Under the pieces are notes generated by a model, which was given only the letters and a program-made list of their open reading frames with translations, did not search any database and was not told the DNA's origin. From Mangrovicella endophytica (GTDB lineage Bacteria; Pseudomonadota; Alphaproteobacteria; Rhizobiales; Rhizobiaceae), in NCBI RefSeq assembly GCF_002893625.1, contig NZ_PKMZ01000001.1, positions 372,001 to 436,000 on the forward strand: DNA of 64,000 bases, in the 5' to 3' direction. Positions within the stretch are counted from its first letter, which is position 1. Each line of letters begins with the position of its first letter. Positions 1-11,599 of the stretch are shown here, one piece after another. A program made the position numbers and the translations under genes.

Positions 1-178
1 CGACGGAGCGGCCGGGAAGGCCCTCCTTCAGGAGCCGGTGCGTGTCCATCGAGGATCGCAGTTCGGCCTTGATCACACGATCGCCGCCGAGGAGCTGGAC
101 GATCCGGCTGATCGTCTCGGACTTCGCATCCGTTGGTGCAAAGGCTCTAACAGCTTCGCTCATCATCGCTTCCGCCAT
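1..178 (-). CDS. Probable Xre/MbcA/ParS-type antitoxin, 5' part only
   Basis: The N-terminal 59 residues are present and the gene runs off the left edge. After a short variable leader the protein reads RIVQLLGGDRV, then a stretch ending in RLLKEGLPGRSV. This GG-D/R-V plus 'EGLP' pattern resembles the toxin-binding (DUF2384) domain of antitoxins that pair with RES or similar toxins. There are three in-frame ATG codons (first at 178, two more at 166 and 163), so the exact start is uncertain. A cognate toxin would usually follow the antitoxin, which here means outside the window, so a toxin-antitoxin call cannot be confirmed. The alternative is an unrelated small regulator. The family call is based on the motif alone. 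Confidence 0.5.
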   Translation of the reverse strand, partial: MAEAMMSEAVRAFAPTDAKSETISRIVQLLGGDRVIKAELRSSMDTHRLLKEGLPGRSV

Positions 179-320
179 CTGTCGCATTGAATATGACAAC
201 TGGCGGCGTTGCTGACAAGGCCGGTATGGTTGCGGATGCGCTGTGCAGGGCAAGGTGCTCATCGCGCCTCGCTCACCAGCGCAACCCGGGACGGACCCAC
301 AGCTGCGCCCGCGCACCAAC

Positions 321-350
321 AAAAAAGCCCCGGCGCGTGGCACCGGGGCT
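321..350 (-). terminator. Rho-independent terminator of the liv substrate-binding protein gene
   Basis: AGCCCCGG at 326-333 pairs with CCGGGGCT at 343-350 around a 9-base loop. On the minus strand the hairpin is followed by six T (complement of A321-A326). It lies about 50 bases past the stop codon of the gene at 402-1508, the usual position for an intrinsic terminator. Confidence 0.9.
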
Positions 351-401
351 TCGATAGTCATGAACGGAGGGCGGCCGCTCTGTGGCAGCTGCCTCGTGGT
401 A

Positions 402-1508
402 TCAGCCGCCGTTCTGGACGTAGTCGTACTTGCCGGCCTTCCACTCGTAGACGACATAGCCCGGCAGGGTGACGTCGCCCTTGTCGTCGAACTTCAGGTC
501 GCCGATGACAGTGGAGAAGTTGCCCTCGTTCAGCGCCTTGATCACCGGCTCGGCATCGGTCGAGCCGGCCTTGGTGACGGCATCTGCCCAAGCCTGGATC
601 GCGGCATAGGTGTAGAGCACGTAGCCCTCGGCGGTCTGACCCTTGTCGGTCAGCGCCTTCACGACGGGCGCGGCGGCCTCGTTCTTGCGCGGATCCGGCG
701 AGAAGGTCATCAGCGTGCCTTCGCCGGCGTCGCCCGTGATCGCCCAGTACTCGTCGGTGACGATGGCGTCGCCCGACATGATCAGGGTCTTCATGCCCTG
801 CTCTTTCATCTGGCGAGCCATCAGGCCGGCTTCCGTGTGGTAGCCGCCGACATAGAGCAGGCTGATATCGGCCTGCTTCAGCTTGGTGACGAGAGCGGTG
901 TAGTCCTTCTCGCCGGCCGTGTAGGACTCGACGAGATCGGGCTTCTTGCCGGTCGCTTCGAGAGCCTTCTGGGTTTCGTCGGCGAGACCTTTGCCATAGG
1001 CGGTCTTGTCGTTGATGATCGCGACCTTGGCATCCTTGAAGTTCTTGGCAATGTAGTCCGCGGCGACCTGGCCCTGCTGGTCGTCACGGCCGCAGACGCG
1101 GTAGATGCCGTCGCCCGGGCGCTCGTCGGTGTATTTCGGGTTGGTCGAAGCCGGCGAAATCTCGACGATGCCCTCGTCGGCATAGACCTGGCTGGCCGGG
1201 ATCGAGGAGCCCGAGCAGAAGTGGCCGGCCACGAACTTGATGCCCTGCGAGGCGAACTGGTTGGCGACGGCCACGGCCTGCTTCGGATCGCAGGCGTCGT
1301 CACCGACCGACAGGACCAGCTTCTCGCCGTTGACGCCACCCTTGGCGTTGATGTCGGCGACGGCCTGCTCGGCACCGATCTTGAGCTGCTCGCCGAAGGT
1401 CGCGTACTGGCCGGTCATCGGGCCGGCAACGCCAATGGTGATGTCCGCGAACGCGGCGCCCGCGAAGATCAGGTTGAGCGCTGCGCCGGCCAGAAGAGCT
1501 TTTTTCAT
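402..1508 (-). CDS. livK: Branched-chain amino acid ABC transporter, periplasmic substrate-binding protein
   Basis: 368 residues, the usual size for Leu/Ile/Val-binding proteins of the Peripla_BP_6 type. A Sec signal peptide (MKKALLAGAA...FA, about 21 residues) precedes a mature chain starting ADITIGVAGPMTGQYA, the typical first strand of this fold. The conserved GDDACDPKQAVAVANQ segment and the VAGHFCSGS strand (a binding-site region in LivJ/LivK) are present. The chosen ATG has a GGGGA ribosome site just upstream; a longer in-frame start at 1544 adds a non-signal leader and is less likely. The gene is separated from livFGMH by a 149-base gap and the DUF6867 gene, and ends at its own terminator, so it is probably transcribed at a higher level from its own promoter. 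Ligand range beyond branched-chain amino acids cannot be read from sequence. Confidence 0.92.
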   Translation of the reverse strand: MKKALLAGAALNLIFAGAAFADITIGVAGPMTGQYATFGEQLKIGAEQAVADINAKGGVNGEKLVLSVGDDACDPKQAVAVANQFASQGIKFVAGHFCSGSSIPASQVYADEGIVEISPASTNPKYTDERPGDGIYRVCGRDDQQGQVAADYIAKNFKDAKVAIINDKTAYGKGLADETQKALEATGKKPDLVESYTAGEKDYTALVTKLKQADISLLYVGGYHTEAGLMARQMKEQGMKTLIMSGDAIVTDEYWAITGDAGEGTLMTFSPDPRKNEAAAPVVKALTDKGQTAEGYVLYTYAAIQAWADAVTKAGSTDAEPVIKALNEGNFSTVIGDLKFDDKGDVTLPGYVVYEWKAGKYDYVQNGG

Positions 1509-1658
1509 GACGACTTCCCCTGTTGAGAGCTGTTGTGCGGTCATTGCCGCGAGCAGGATTTGAACGACCCCTACCTGCTGGGATTAAAGACCAGGTTCGG
1601 CTTGGGTGGAATAGCGCCGGACCTCGAATTTAACTGTGATCTCGGAGATTTCTAAGGC

Positions 1659-2008
1659 TCAGCGGCTGCGGCCGACGAAGCCATACTGCCGCGCCATCTG
1701 GCTCGACCGGACCTTCATGCGTCCAGCGGCGGCGATGGCCGCAAGCACGATGAAGTCGACGATGGCGTAGTGCAGCGCCGTGAGGAACGTCGCCGGCGGC
1801 AGCAGAAAGGAACCGTTGAAGAGGCTGAAGTGGATGAAGCGGACGGCGATCGTCAGCAGCGCCACATAGAACAGCATCACCGCCCAGCCGCTCCAGGTCA
1901 GCGCCGTGGAGCGGCCGATCATCCAGGCGGCGCCGCCGCCCAGGATCACGGTGACGAACAGGAACTCGGTGATCGAGACTTCCCAGAGCAACGACATTTC
2001 CGGCTGCA

Positions 2009-2009
<1 letters not shown>
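1659..2009 (-). CDS. DUF6867-like small membrane protein in the liv operon
   Basis: 116 residues (112 if the second ATG at 1997 is used) with three or four hydrophobic helices: TEFLFVTVILGGGAAWMIG, WAVMLFYVALLTIAVRFI, and ALHYAIVDFIVLAAIAAAG. The start codon overlaps the livF stop by one base (TGATG), so it is translationally coupled to the transporter. I match it to the alphaproteobacterial membrane family DUF6867, seen beside livF in Rhizobiales liv operons; that match is from memory of the family, not a search. Function is unknown. Its position and coupling suggest an accessory membrane subunit or stability factor for LivHMGF. The C-terminus is basic (RQYGFVGRSR), expected to lie in the cytoplasm. 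Confidence 0.72.
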
Positions 2010-2757
<748 letters not shown>

Positions 2758-2761
<4 letters not shown>

Positions 2762-3738
2762 GAGCGGCTCTCCTGCGCCTGCGTGGTCGTCGAAGGCGAG
2801 GTCGCGTGCGGCAGGCCGGCCGCCAGGTCTTCCTCCACGGCGTCGACTTCCTCGTCATCGACGCCGAGATAGGCGGCGATCACCTTCGGATCGTTGCGCA
2901 CCTCGGCTGCCGTCCCGTCCGAGATCTTCTTGCCGTAGTCGAGCACGATGATGTGGTCGGAGATCTCCATCACCACGCCCATGTCGTGCTCGATCAGCAG
3001 CACGGAAACGTCATGCTCGTCGCGGATGTAGCGTAGCAGGGTGTTGAGCTCGGCCGACTCACGCGGATTAAGGCCGGCGGCCGGCTCGTCGAGGCAGAGC
3101 AGCGCGGGGCCGGTGCACATGGCGCGGGCGATCTCCAGTCGCCGCTGCGCGCCATAGGGCAGGTCCGCCGCCGGATCGTCGGCGCGGTCGAGAAGGTTAG
3201 TGTGCTTCAGCCAGGTGATGGCGTTGTCCTTGGCGGCCTCGGCGGCGCGGCGATAGCCGGGCAGGCCGAGCAGGCCGGCAAAGGTGAAGCCGGACGCCCT
3301 CATCAGCCGGTTGTGCTGCGCGACCAGAAGATTCTCCAGCACCGTCATGCCGCCGAACAGGCGGATGTTCTGGAACGTGCGCGCAACGCCGGCGACCTCG
3401 GTGATCTTGAAGTCGGGCATGCGCTCCAGAAGGTAGACCGAGCCATTGGCGACGTTGCCGAACTGCTGGCCGCTCTTCGTCAGCTCTTCCACCGCGGCAT
3501 CGTCGATACCCCGGCCGCGGCGCAGCGAGATGCGCCCCTCGGTCGGCTTGTAGAAGCCGGTGACGCAGTTGAACACGGTGGTCTTGCCGGCACCGTTCGG
3601 TCCGATCAGCGCCGTGATGTGGCCGCGCCCGACCTCGAAGGAGAGGTTGTCGATGGCGGTGAGGCCGCCGAAGCGCATCGTCAGGTGCTCGACCTTCAGA
3701 ACCGGGTCGAGCATCCAGGCAGACGTGGTGGCGGACAT
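2758..3738 (-). CDS. livG: Branched-chain amino acid ABC transporter ATP-binding protein LivG, long form
   Basis: 326 residues, longer than the roughly 255 of enteric LivG. Walker A GPNGAGKTT, LivG-type Q-loop GVARTFQNIRLFGGMTVLENLL, the degenerate signature LPYGAQRRLEIARA usual in this family, Walker B LLCLDEPAAGLNP, and switch LIEHDM are all present. The extra length is an insertion of about 40 residues between the Walker A strand and the Q-loop (RGRGIDDAAVEELTKSGQQF onward to PDFKITEVAG) and an acidic, Ser/Thr-rich C-terminal tail of about 30 residues. Both look intact rather than frame-shifted, since all catalytic motifs are in frame. The start ATG overlaps the livM stop by one base. Confidence 0.95.
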
Positions 3739-5189
3739 CAGTGACCCTCGCCCTGGGCGACGAGATCGGCGCCGATCTTCTTCTTTTCCTTGTAGATCGC
3801 CGAAGGCGAGCGCGACGACACGAGGCCGCGTGGCTTCCAGACCATGATGGCGATCATGGCGAGGCCGAAGATCAGCATGCGGTATTCCGTTGGATCGAAG
3901 CCGAGCGCGTGTAGGAAGCCGAGATTGCGCAGGAGCTCGATGCCGCCGATCATCACCACCGAGGCGATGACGACGCCGACCTGCGACCCGAGGCCGCCCA
4001 GCACGACGATGGCGAGGATGATGGCCGATTCGATGAAGGTGAAGCTTTCCGGCGAGATGAAGCCCTGCCGGGTCGCGAAGAACGAGCCCGCAAAACCGCC
4101 GAACATCGCACCCGTCGCAAAGGCCGAGAGCTTGACGTTGGTGGTGTTGATGCCAAGCGAGCGGCAGGCGATCTCGTCCTCCCGGAGCGCTTCCCACGCC
4201 CGGCCGATCGGCAGCTTGCGCAGGCGCAGCGTGATGAAGTTGGTCAGGAGCGCAAGCGCCAGGATGATGTAATAGAGGAAGATGAAGCGCTGGATCGGCG
4301 AGTAGGGAATACCGGTGGCTTCGGCGAAGGAGCCGGCGCCGCTCTTGAATTCCAGGCCGAACAGCGTCGGCTTGGGGATGCCGAGAAGGCCGTTTGGGCC
4401 GCCCGTGAAGTCGGTCCAGTTCAGCAGCACGACGCGAATGATCTCGCCGAAGGCAAGCGTCACGATGGCGAGATAGTCGCCGCGCAGGCGCAACACCGGG
4501 AAGCCCAGCACGATGCCCCACATCGCCGCGAAGAAGCCGGCCATCGGCAGGCAGACCCAGAAGCCGAGCTCGAAATTCTGTGCCAGGAGCGCGAAGGAAT
4601 AGGCGCCGACGGCATAGAAGGCGACGTAGCCGAGATCGAGGAGGCCGGCGAGGCCGACCACGATGTTGAGGCCCCAGCCGAGCATGACATAGGTCAGGAT
4701 CAGGATGGCGAGGTCGAGCAGGTAGCGGTTATGGCTCGGCAGCAGCGTGTTCAAGATGAACGGCAGAGCCAGTGCCGCGAGCAGCATCACGATGCCGAAG
4801 ATCTTACCCGCCGAGAACCGCTTCGCCGGACGCACCGAGGTGCTTTTGCTCACCCCAGCGACCGCACGTTCGGGCGCACGGAACAGGAAGTAGGAGATCA
4901 GGAAGCGGCCGGCGAAGGCGATCGCCACCCAGCTCAGCCACAGCGGCCAGCGGAAGGTGAGATTGAGGCCGCCGACGGCGATATCGGTCCGGAAGGCGAA
5001 GAAGAAGACGGTCAGCACGGCGACGACCGCCGCAGTCATGGCCGCGTCCTTCAGCGAAGCCGCCAGGCGGCTGTCGGCGCTTGGAGCCGGCGTATAGGGC
5101 GGCTCGCCACGTGCGGCGTCGCGCTGGTTCTCGAGCTCGCGCTCGGCGCCTTCGGGCGTCTGGGAAATGCCGGAGGTGATGGCGGACAT
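3738..5189 (-). CDS. livM: Branched-chain amino acid ABC transporter permease LivM
   Basis: 483 residues with a hydrophilic N-terminal extension of about 45 residues, then repeated hydrophobic helices. Family landmarks are [29 protein letters not shown], the [29 protein letters not shown] segment, and the EAA-like loop [21 protein letters not shown] that docks on the ATPases. It forms the membrane channel with LivH. The start is four bases after the livH stop and the stop overlaps livG, so the H-M-G-F order is one tightly coupled transcription unit. Confidence 0.95.
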   Translation of the reverse strand: MSAITSGISQTPEGAERELENQRDAARGEPPYTPAPSADSRLAASLKDAAMTAAVVAVLTVFFFAFRTDIAVGGLNLTFRWPLWLSWVAIAFAGRFLISYFLFRAPERAVAGVSKSTSVRPAKRFSAGKIFGIVMLLAALALPFILNTLLPSHNRYLLDLAILILTYVMLGWGLNIVVGLAGLLDLGYVAFYAVGAYSFALLAQNFELGFWVCLPMAGFFAAMWGIVLGFPVLRLRGDYLAIVTLAFGEIIRVVLLNWTDFTGGPNGLLGIPKPTLFGLEFKSGAGSFAEATGIPYSPIQRFIFLYYIILALALLTNFITLRLRKLPIGRAWEALREDEIACRSLGINTTNVKLSAFATGAMFGGFAGSFFATRQGFISPESFTFIESAIILAIVVLGGLGSQVGVVIASVVMIGGIELLRNLGFLHALGFDPTEYRMLIFGLAMIAIMVWKPRGLVSSRSPSAIYKEKKKIGADLVAQGEGH

Positions 5190-5193
5190 CGGC

Positions 5194-6108
<915 letters not shown>

Positions 6109-6402
6109 GAACCGTCCGTGCTGGTGCCCTGCCGAGCGGCTCTAGCGCCGGAGGGCGCGAGCCATTCAAACAGGCATGATGCTTTCCATAGCAGCCGCGC
6201 TTATGCAAGCCATCACTATGTCTTATACCAGGGGAGAAACGCGCGCGGCGATGTCATTCGCTGCGCCGCGACGACCCGAGCTGCGTGGGCATCATCTTAT
6301 GGTCACCACCGGGCGAGGCATCGTGCCGCAGCAGGCGACGCATCAAGGCCGGCTTGTATCGCTCCTCGGAGCTTTCGCCTTGGAATCAGGCGGTCGGCAG
6401 AA

Positions 6403-9400
6403 TCAGGCGGGCTGCTTGGGCGCCGCCTTCGAGCCCGCCTCCTGCCGCGGCAGCAGCTTGGACAGCCAGCGGCCGAGGACGCGTTCCAGGTCGTCGACGA
6501 CGGTGTAGACGGCCGGCACGTAGACGAGGCTGAGGACGGTCGAGGAGACGAGCCCGCCGATCACCGCGAGCGCCATCGGCGCCCGCGTCTCCGCATCGGC
6601 GCCGATGCCGAGCGCGATCGGCGCCATACCGGCCGCCATGGCGATCGAGGTCATCACGATCGGCCGGGCGCGCTTGCGGGCCGCGTCGAGGAGGGCGGTG
6701 GTCCGCTCAGTGCCATTCCGTCGTGCCACGATGGCATATTCGACGAGGAGGATCGAGTTCTTCGCCGCGATGCCCATCAGCAAGAGCACGCCGATCAGCA
6801 CCGAAATCGCCACGGAAGCACCCGTGACATACAGGAAGCCGAAGGCGCCGCCGATCGACAGCGGCAGGGCGGTCAGGATGGTGACCGGCTGCAGGAAGCT
6901 GTTGAAGAGCAGCGCCAGCGTCGCGAACATCAGGAGGACGCCGGTCGCCATCGCCACGGCAAAGCCGTTGAACATCTCGTTCATGCGCTTGGCGTCGCCC
7001 TGCGCCCGCTCGCCGATGCCGGCCGGCAGCGACTTCATCACCGGCAGGGCAGCGACAGCGGCACGGGCCTCGCCAAGCGTGATGCCGGACAGCTCCGCCT
7101 CGACGCTGACGGTGCGCTCGTTGTCGTAGTGCGTGATGCTGGTGGGGCCGGCGCCGAATTCGAAGCTCGCGATCGCGTCGAGCGGCACCATCGCGACCGT
7201 GCCCTTTACCTTCAGCGTCCGGATGCGGTCGAGGTCGCCGCGCGCCTCGTCGGTGAGCGTCGGGATCACATAGACCTGCCGGTCGCCGAGGCTGTATTTG
7301 GCAAGCGCGCTGTCGGCGTCGCCGAGCGTCGAGACGCTGAGCAGTTGCGCGACCTGCGCCGAGGTGACGCCGATGCTCGCCATCCGCTCCTTATCCGGCT
7401 TGACGATGAGTTCGGGCTTGGCGGCGGCGGCGTCCGACAGCGGGTTGAGCAGTCCCGGCACGCCGCGCATCTCGCTCACCAGCCGGTTCGCCGTGTCGGC
7501 CAGCTTCTCGCTGTCGGCCCCGGCGAGCGTCACAGTGATCTTCGAGCCCGACTGCCCGTCGGCGCCGAACTGGATGCGGGCGCCCGGGATGTCGTCGAAG
7601 AGCGTCGAGACGCGCTTCTCGAATTCCTGTTGGCTGGCCTCTCGCTCGCCGCGCGGCTTGAGGTTGGCCGTGACGGTCGCGGAGGTGACCGCGACGGTGC
7701 GCGAGCGCTGCGGGCCGTTGCCGCCGCCCTCGGTGCTGTCGCCGATGGATGCGAAGACGCTGGCGACCTCGGTCTCAGCCTGCAGGCGCTGGCTGACGGC
7801 CTTCACCACGGCGTCGGTCTCGGCCAGCGTCGAGCCCGGCTGCAGCTCGACCGTGGCGATGGCGCGCCCGCGATCCGACGCGGTCATGAACTCGGTCGGC
7901 AGCTGCAAAGCGAGGTAGATGGAGGCGACGAAGAAGACGATGCCGGCGATCACCGTGATCCAGCGGAAGCGCAGGGCCTGGCGCAACAGCGCGAGATAGG
8001 GCCCGACCCAGCGCGGCGTATCCTCTGCGTGGTCGGTGCCGCCGGCCTTGACGAAGAAAGCCCCCATCAGCGGCGTCAGCGTGCGCGCGACCAGCAGCGA
8101 GAACAGCACGGAAACGCAGACCGCGACGGCGAAGCTGACGAAGAACTTCCCCGGTATGCCCGGCATGAAGGCGACCGGCACGAAGACGGCGACGATCGTG
8201 GCGGTAGTCGCGACAACGGCAAGGCCGATTTCATCAGCGGCTTCCATCGCGGCATCGTAGGCGCTCTTGCCGCTCACCCGCATGTGCCGGACGATGTTCT
8301 CGATCTCGACAATGGCGTCATCGACGAGGATGCCGACGACGAGCGACAGCGCCAGCAGGGTGATGTTGTTCAGCGACATGTCCAGCCACGCCATGACGGC
8401 GAAGGTCGGGATCAGCGACATCGGCAGCGCGGTGGCCGCCACGAGCGTCGCCCTGATGTCGCGCAGGAACAGAAACACCACGACCACGGCGAGCAGGGCG
8501 CCGAGCCAGAGCGCCTCGATCGCCGCGTCATAGCTCTCCTGCACGAAGGTGGAGGAGGAATCGACCTCGGTGAAGGAGGCTTGCGGCGCGGCCTTGTCCA
8601 GCGATGCGACGGTGTCCCGGACGGCATCCGTCACGGCGATCTGGCTCGAACCCTTGGCGCTGAAGACGGAGAAAGCGACCACCTCTTCGCCGTTCAGCCT
8701 GGCGCGATTGCGCGGCTCCTCCCAGCCGTCGACAATCGTGCCGAAATCGTCGAGGCGCATCATCCGGCCGGAGCCGACGGGTATCGGCGTCGCGCTGAGT
8801 TCGGCGATGCTGTTGACGCGCCCAAGGGTGCGTACGGACTGCTCGCTGGAGCCGAGCACCGTGCGCCCGCCCGACTGGTTGACGTTCTGCGCGGCGAGTG
8901 CCCTGCTGATGTCGGCGACGGTGACCCCAAGGGCGTTCAGCCGGTCCGGATCGAGCTTGACGAGGATGGCGCGGCTGACGCCGCCGGAGCGGGTGATCTT
9001 CGAAACGCCGTCGACGGCGAGCAGCCGCTTGGAGACGTCGTTGTCGATGTACCAGGAAAGCTCATCCGGGCTCATCGACGGGGCATCCACGACATAGGTC
9101 AGGATGGAGAAGTCGCCGGAATTGACGCGGGCGATGATCGGCGTGTCCGCCGCTTCCGGCAGCTCGCTCTCGACGCCGGAGACAGCGTTGCGCACGTCGT
9201 CGGTTGCTTCCATCAGGTCGGTGTCGAGCTGGAACTCGATCGAGGTGACCGAGGAGCCTTCGCTTATCGTCGAGCGGACGCTTTCGACCCCGGACAGCGT
9301 GGAGACCGCATTCTCGATGATGTCGGTGACTTGCGTCTCGATCTCGGTCGGCGCCGCGCCGGTCTGCGGCACGATGACCGTCACCATCGGGAAGTCGATG

Positions 9401-9519
9401 TCCGGCATGTTGTTGACGCGCAGCTGGTTGAAGCCCCAGGCACCGGCAAAGGCGAGCGTCAGGAAGAGAACGATCGTCGGCAGCGGGTGGCGGATCGACC
9501 AGGCCGAGATGTTGTTCAT
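6403..9519 (-). CDS. RND (AcrB/HAE1-type) efflux transporter, inner-membrane pump
   Basis: 1038 residues, the full length of an RND proton antiporter. The N-terminus (MNNISAWSIRHPLPTIVLFLTL) is the first transmembrane helix. Two large periplasmic loops lie between helices 1-2 and 7-8. The proton relay motif is intact: LALSLVVGILVDDAIVEIENI with the paired Asp residues in helix 4. The second half repeats the topology and ends in a basic tail. It works with the membrane fusion protein encoded immediately upstream (4-base ATGA overlap) and presumably an outer-membrane channel encoded elsewhere, since no TolC homologue is here. Substrates (drugs, solvents, bile-like compounds or others) cannot be predicted. 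Confidence 0.94.
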   Translation of the reverse strand: MNNISAWSIRHPLPTIVLFLTLAFAGAWGFNQLRVNNMPDIDFPMVTVIVPQTGAAPTEIETQVTDIIENAVSTLSGVESVRSTISEGSSVTSIEFQLDTDLMEATDDVRNAVSGVESELPEAADTPIIARVNSGDFSILTYVVDAPSMSPDELSWYIDNDVSKRLLAVDGVSKITRSGGVSRAILVKLDPDRLNALGVTVADISRALAAQNVNQSGGRTVLGSSEQSVRTLGRVNSIAELSATPIPVGSGRMMRLDDFGTIVDGWEEPRNRARLNGEEVVAFSVFSAKGSSQIAVTDAVRDTVASLDKAAPQASFTEVDSSSTFVQESYDAAIEALWLGALLAVVVVFLFLRDIRATLVAATALPMSLIPTFAVMAWLDMSLNNITLLALSLVVGILVDDAIVEIENIVRHMRVSGKSAYDAAMEAADEIGLAVVATTATIVAVFVPVAFMPGIPGKFFVSFAVAVCVSVLFSLLVARTLTPLMGAFFVKAGGTDHAEDTPRWVGPYLALLRQALRFRWITVIAGIVFFVASIYLALQLPTEFMTASDRGRAIATVELQPGSTLAETDAVVKAVSQRLQAETEVASVFASIGDSTEGGGNGPQRSRTVAVTSATVTANLKPRGEREASQQEFEKRVSTLFDDIPGARIQFGADGQSGSKITVTLAGADSEKLADTANRLVSEMRGVPGLLNPLSDAAAAKPELIVKPDKERMASIGVTSAQVAQLLSVSTLGDADSALAKYSLGDRQVYVIPTLTDEARGDLDRIRTLKVKGTVAMVPLDAIASFEFGAGPTSITHYDNERTVSVEAELSGITLGEARAAVAALPVMKSLPAGIGERAQGDAKRMNEMFNGFAVAMATGVLLMFATLALLFNSFLQPVTILTALPLSIGGAFGFLYVTGASVAISVLIGVLLLMGIAAKNSILLVEYAIVARRNGTERTTALLDAARKRARPIVMTSIAMAAGMAPIALGIGADAETRAPMALAVIGGLVSSTVLSLVYVPAVYTVVDDLERVLGRWLSKLLPRQEAGSKAAPKQPA

Positions 9520-10643
9520 CGGTCGCTCGCGGCGGACACCGCGTCCCGCGTGACGACCCGCACCGTATTGCCGTCGCTCAAGAAGCCGGCGCCGCTGGTG
9601 ACGACGCGCTCACCCTCGGCAACATCGCCGGCGATGGCCACCCGGCCCTCCTGCCGCAACCCCGCTTCGACGGGCTTCAGCGCGACGCGGTCGCCGGTCG
9701 ATACGGTGAAGACCGCTGTGCGGCCATCGCGCCAGGTCAACGCCTCCTGCGCCACGGTCAGCTGCTCGGTGCCGCCGGCCGCGATCGCGGCTCGCACGAA
9801 CATCCCGGCCTTCAGCGCGGTGCCGGCAGGGATGGCAAGGTCGACCGTCCCGAGGTGGGTCGTGCTGTCGACCGTCTCGGGCAGGCCGCTGACCTCGGCT
9901 GTGAAGGTTTGCCCGCCCGGGCCGGTGATCGTCGCCTGATCCCCGATGCCGATCTTCGACAGGTGCTGCTCGGCGATCTCGACCTGCGCTTCCAGCGCGC
10001 CGTTCTCCTGAAGGCGCAGGATCTCGCCGCCGGTCTGAACGATCGTGCCGGGCACGGCCGGACGCGACGAGACGATGCCGGCAAAAGGCGCCTTGATGAT
10101 GGTCCGGTCGAGCTGGACGCGCAGCGTCTCGCGGCCGGCCTGCGCCTGGGCCAGGGCGGCGCGCGCCGTCTTGACGGCGGTCTCGCGCTCTTCAGCGGTT
10201 TCCTTGGACAGCGAGCCGCTGCCGGCGAGGCGCTGGCCGCGCTGATTGGCGGAGATGGCTGAGGCGAGCGTCGCCTCGGCGCTGGCGATCGTCGCATCCT
10301 GCTGGGCGATCTGCGCCTCGAGCAGCGAACCGTCGAGGCGCGCGATGACCTGACCGGCGGACACGCGCTCACCTTCCCGCACCGACACCTCGGTGAGGAG
10401 AAGCCCGCCGGACTGCGAACTCACGGTAACCTCCCGCTGCGCCTGGACAAGGCCGGTTCCACCGACGCTCGTCGTCACCGTCTCGCGGCGAACCGGGTCC
10501 GTCGTCACGGTGAGGCTGGGCCTGGACGGCGCGGCGGCAGCTGCGGGCGTGGCTTGCGCCCATGCGTGGTCGGCCCCGGCCGCCAGGCAGAGGGGCAGGG
10601 CGGCGGCGGCGAAGAGGAGGAAAGATCGGAGTGGGTGTGTCAT
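9516..10643 (-). CDS. RND efflux membrane fusion (periplasmic adaptor) protein
   Basis: 375 residues. A signal-like N-terminus (MTHPLRSFLLFAAAALPLCLAAGADHAWA) is followed by a Pro/Ala linker, a biotinyl-lipoyl-like half (ETVTTSVGGTGLVQAQREVTVSSQSGG), an alpha-helical hairpin rich in Ala/Gln (AQQDATIASAEATLASA... AALAQAQAGRETLRVQLDRTIIKAPFAG), the second lipoyl half ending APFAGIVSSRPAVPG, and a beta-barrel domain. This is the standard AcrA/MexA order. The ATG at 10643 is chosen because it begins the signal peptide; the reading frame stays open further upstream but lacks signal features. It connects the inner-membrane pump to an outer-membrane channel. Confidence 0.92.
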   Translation of the reverse strand: MTHPLRSFLLFAAAALPLCLAAGADHAWAQATPAAAAAPSRPSLTVTTDPVRRETVTTSVGGTGLVQAQREVTVSSQSGGLLLTEVSVREGERVSAGQVIARLDGSLLEAQIAQQDATIASAEATLASAISANQRGQRLAGSGSLSKETAEERETAVKTARAALAQAQAGRETLRVQLDRTIIKAPFAGIVSSRPAVPGTIVQTGGEILRLQENGALEAQVEIAEQHLSKIGIGDQATITGPGGQTFTAEVSGLPETVDSTTHLGTVDLAIPAGTALKAGMFVRAAIAAGGTEQLTVAQEALTWRDGRTAVFTVSTGDRVALKPVEAGLRQEGRVAIAGDVAEGERVVTSGAGFLSDGNTVRVVTRDAVSAASDR

Positions 10644-10708
10644 CGACGTTGAATATAGTGAGTGCCGGGGCGCCAGTCGGGGGACAGCACGGGCGCCCCG
10701 GCCATCAT

Positions 10709-11599
10709 TCACTGCGCGGAGGCGGGTGCCGGGTCGCGCGGTGAATTGACGTTCGAACCACCATCGCGGCGGAAATCGGGCCGAGGCTCCCAGCGCTTGT
10801 CGTCGCCGCGCCAGTTGCCGCGGTCGCGTCCATGGTGCCAACCATGCCAGCCGCCGCGCGGGCCGCCGTGCCGCCAGCCGCGATGCGGCCGCAGCTCCTT
10901 CAGAAGCCGATCGGCGATCGCCACCTGCTCAGGCGTCAGGACGCCGGACAGAGTGTTGACGGCCGTGCGCAGCCGCGTCGCCGCTTCGGCCTGGTCGAGC
11001 TTGCGGTCGATCATCCGGTTGAGCATGCGGACGCCGCGCAGGTCCTCGAGGGTGCGGGCATCGTCGGAGCGGGCGGCATCCCGCTCGTCGTCCCGCAGAT
11101 CATCGGCATCGTCCGCCGCACGATCGTCCTGCCCATCGGAAGCGGAGGCCTCGTCGTCGGCCGGATCGGCAGCCGCCGCCTCGTCGTCCGCCCGCGCCGC
11201 ATCGTCTCCGGCCGGAGCCGGCGGTGTCAGGGTGCCGTCGAAGCCGGGTCGGCCCGCTTCGGCAAAGGCGATGAAGGCCGAGGTGAAGCCGCGCCAGGCA
11301 TCCTTCTGCTGGTCGGTGATGCCGAGCGCCACTTCCGCTGCCGCCAGCTTGCCGGCCATGTCCCAGAGACGGCCCGGACCGCGGTCGCGGCCATGCTTGC
11401 CGACCCAGCGGTGATCGCCCCAGCGCGGGCCGCCATGGCCTCCGGGACCGCGTTCGGCGTCGGCCGGCCCATTGTCGCGTGCCGCCGGCGGCGGGGGAGG
11501 CGGCGTGTCGCGGCCGGGTGTTCCCTGTGCGATGGCGATGGCGGGCAGGCTGATGCCGATCGCGAGAGCCGTTGCTAGAGCTTTGCTGACAAGACGCAT
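10709..11599 (-). CDS. Spy/CpxP-like periplasmic protein with LTPEQ motif and a long acidic linker
   Basis: 296 residues with a clear signal peptide (MRLVSKALATALAIGISLPAIAIAQ). Near residues 95-110 is an LTxxQ-like helix (LGITDQQKDAWRGF) and near residues 220-235 a canonical one (LSGVLTPEQVAIADRLL), the signature of the Spy/CpxP envelope-stress chaperone family. Between them lies a disordered Asp/Ala/Arg-rich segment of about 60 residues, and the C-terminus is rich in Gly, His, Trp and Arg (HRGWRHGGPRGGWHGWHHGRD). That tail could bind metal, which is inference. The gene is divergent from the two-component system at 11822 and upstream of the RND genes, an arrangement matching an envelope-stress regulon. 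A good ribosome site (AGGAGAAC) precedes the ATG. Confidence 0.75.
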   Translation of the reverse strand: MRLVSKALATALAIGISLPAIAIAQGTPGRDTPPPPPPAARDNGPADAERGPGGHGGPRWGDHRWVGKHGRDRGPGRLWDMAGKLAAAEVALGITDQQKDAWRGFTSAFIAFAEAGRPGFDGTLTPPAPAGDDAARADDEAAAADPADDEASASDGQDDRAADDADDLRDDERDAARSDDARTLEDLRGVRMLNRMIDRKLDQAEAATRLRTAVNTLSGVLTPEQVAIADRLLKELRPHRGWRHGGPRGGWHGWHHGRDRGNWRGDDKRWEPRPDFRRDGGSNVNSPRDPAPASAQ

